Positions 5,035 through 5,744 of a DNA stretch of 5,744 nt are shown here, one piece after another. The translations under genes were made by a program, and so were the position numbers. This DNA is from JAOUEA01 sp035711865 (lineage in GTDB: Bacteria; Actinomycetota; UBA4738; HRBIN12): the NCBI GenBank assembly GCA_035711865.1, contig DASTBT010000049.1, positions 1-5,744 on the forward strand. The letters run 5' to 3'. The notes beneath the pieces are model-generated. The model ran no database searches and was not told where the DNA came from. It saw only the letters and a list, made by a program, of their open reading frames with translations. Each line of letters begins with the position of its first letter. Position 1 is the first letter of the stretch.

Positions 5035-5744
5035 ATGCGGGTGTTGGAATCGTTCCTCGACGCGATGGGCGACACGCCGCTGGTGCGTCTGCGGTCCGTC
5101 ACACGAGGCCTGCGCCCCACGATGCTGGCGAAGCTCGAGATGCTGAACCCGGGCGGGTCGGTGAAGGATCGTATCGGCATCCGCATGATCGAGGCAGCCG
5201 AACAGGAGGGGAAGCTCCGCCCGGGCGGCACGATCGTCGAGCCGACGTCGGGGAACACCGGTCACGGCCTCGCCATCGCGGCGGCGATCCGCGGCTATCG
5301 ATGCATCTTCGTGATGCCCGACAAGATGAGCCAGGAGAAGATCTCGTTGCTGCGTGCCTACGGGGCCGAGGTGGTCATCACCCCCACGTCGGTTCCCCGT
5401 GAGTCGCCCGAGTCCTACTACTCGGTGGCGTCGCGGTTGGCCGACGAGATCCCGGGTGCCTTCCAGCCCAACCAGTACTTCAACCGGGAGAACCCGGCTG
5501 CCCACTTCGACACGACCGGCCCCGAGCTCTGGGAGGGGACGGACGGGGGTCAGGTCGACGCCGTCGTGATCTCGGTCGGCACGGGCGGCACGATCACGGG
5601 CGTCGGCCGCTACTTCAAGGAGCACGGGTCGAAGGCGCGCATCGTCGCCGTCGATCCCGAAGGCTCCGTCTTCACCGCCGACGAGCAGCACCCCGAGGGC
5701 CCGTACCTGGTCGAGGGGATCGGCAAGGAGTGCTGGCCGGACAC
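5035..5744 (+). CDS. cbs: Cystathionine beta-synthase, PLP-dependent (3' end outside window)
   Basis: First 236 residues of a fold-type II PLP enzyme; the frame is open to the window edge. It begins MRVLESFLDAMGDTPLVRL, the standard N-terminus of the cysteine synthase/CBS family. Lys44 in NPGGSVKDR is the PLP Schiff-base lysine, TSGNTG (71-76) binds the substrate carboxylate, and GTGGT (182-186) is the cofactor phosphate loop. AVDPEGS (205-211) and YLVEGIG (224-230), and the middle QPNQYFNRENPAAHFDTTGPE, match cystathionine beta-synthases such as mycobacterial Rv1077 more closely than O-acetylserine sulfhydrylases. The reaction is serine plus homocysteine to cystathionine, the first step of reverse transsulfuration. 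There is no N-terminal haem-binding extension of the kind seen in animal CBS. Whether the C-terminal CBS-domain pair is present cannot be seen. It has no evident functional link to the c-di-GMP or hut genes. A cysteine synthase is the main alternative. Confidence 0.92.
   Translation, partial: MRVLESFLDAMGDTPLVRLRSVTRGLRPTMLAKLEMLNPGGSVKDRIGIRMIEAAEQEGKLRPGGTIVEPTSGNTGHGLAIAAAIRGYRCIFVMPDKMSQEKISLLRAYGAEVVITPTSVPRESPESYYSVASRLADEIPGAFQPNQYFNRENPAAHFDTTGPELWEGTDGGQVDAVVISVGTGGTITGVGRYFKEHGSKARIVAVDPEGSVFTADEQHPEGPYLVEGIGKECWPD

Noticed and set aside
4219..5691. Minus-strand open frame of 490 codons across the GGDEF gene, intergenic region and cbs
   Set aside because: Overlaps real genes on both strands in the wrong frame; its translation lacks any domain and is arginine-rich.
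1..5744. CRISPR array, tRNA/rRNA gene, insertion sequence or phage attachment site
   Set aside because: No regularly spaced repeats, cloverleaf, transposase or terminal inverted repeats were seen on either strand.

Overview
The window is very G+C-rich DNA from a bacterium with compact, often overlapping genes, GTG as well as ATG starts, and at least one apparently leaderless gene. The cystathionine beta-synthase resembles the mycobacterial type. Together these suggest an actinobacterium, possibly a non-model lineage such as Acidimicrobiia. The lineage is an inference, and nothing in the window proves it.

Left part (1-2488, minus strand): a histidine-utilisation (hut) operon, transcribed right to left. 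The order is hutU (urocanate hydratase, complete), a peptidase family S51 gene (PepE-like serine peptidase, complete), then hutH (histidine ammonia-lyase, only the first 40 codons before the window ends). hutU and the S51 gene overlap by 4 bp (GTGA), and the S51 gene and hutH overlap by 4 bp (ATGA), so the three are probably translationally coupled. HutH converts histidine to urocanate and HutU converts urocanate to imidazolonepropionate. The peptidase is not part of the classical pathway and may supply substrate from peptides. The hutU leader holds a good ribosome binding site directly preceded by a stem-loop, which would sit at the 5' end of the mRNA if the weak -10 candidate is real.

Middle part (2641-4844): two cyclic-di-GMP response regulators, placed tail to tail with 5 bp between their stop codons. 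The plus-strand gene is REC-EAL (predicted phosphodiesterase) and has all the usual EAL metal and catalytic residues. Its -35/-10 promoter is placed so that the transcript starts at or one base before the ATG. The minus-strand gene is REC-GGDEF (predicted diguanylate cyclase) with a GGDDF variant signature and no RxxD inhibitory site. No histidine kinase is in the window, so both are orphan regulators here. They could oppose each other on the same second messenger.

Right part (4845-5744): a 190-bp divergent intergenic region rich in inverted repeats, including a run of three hairpins and a GTGGC-N8-GCCAC palindrome. It is followed by the 5' two-thirds or so of a plus-strand cystathionine beta-synthase gene that runs off the window. 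No tRNA, rRNA, CRISPR array, insertion sequence or other mobile element was seen.
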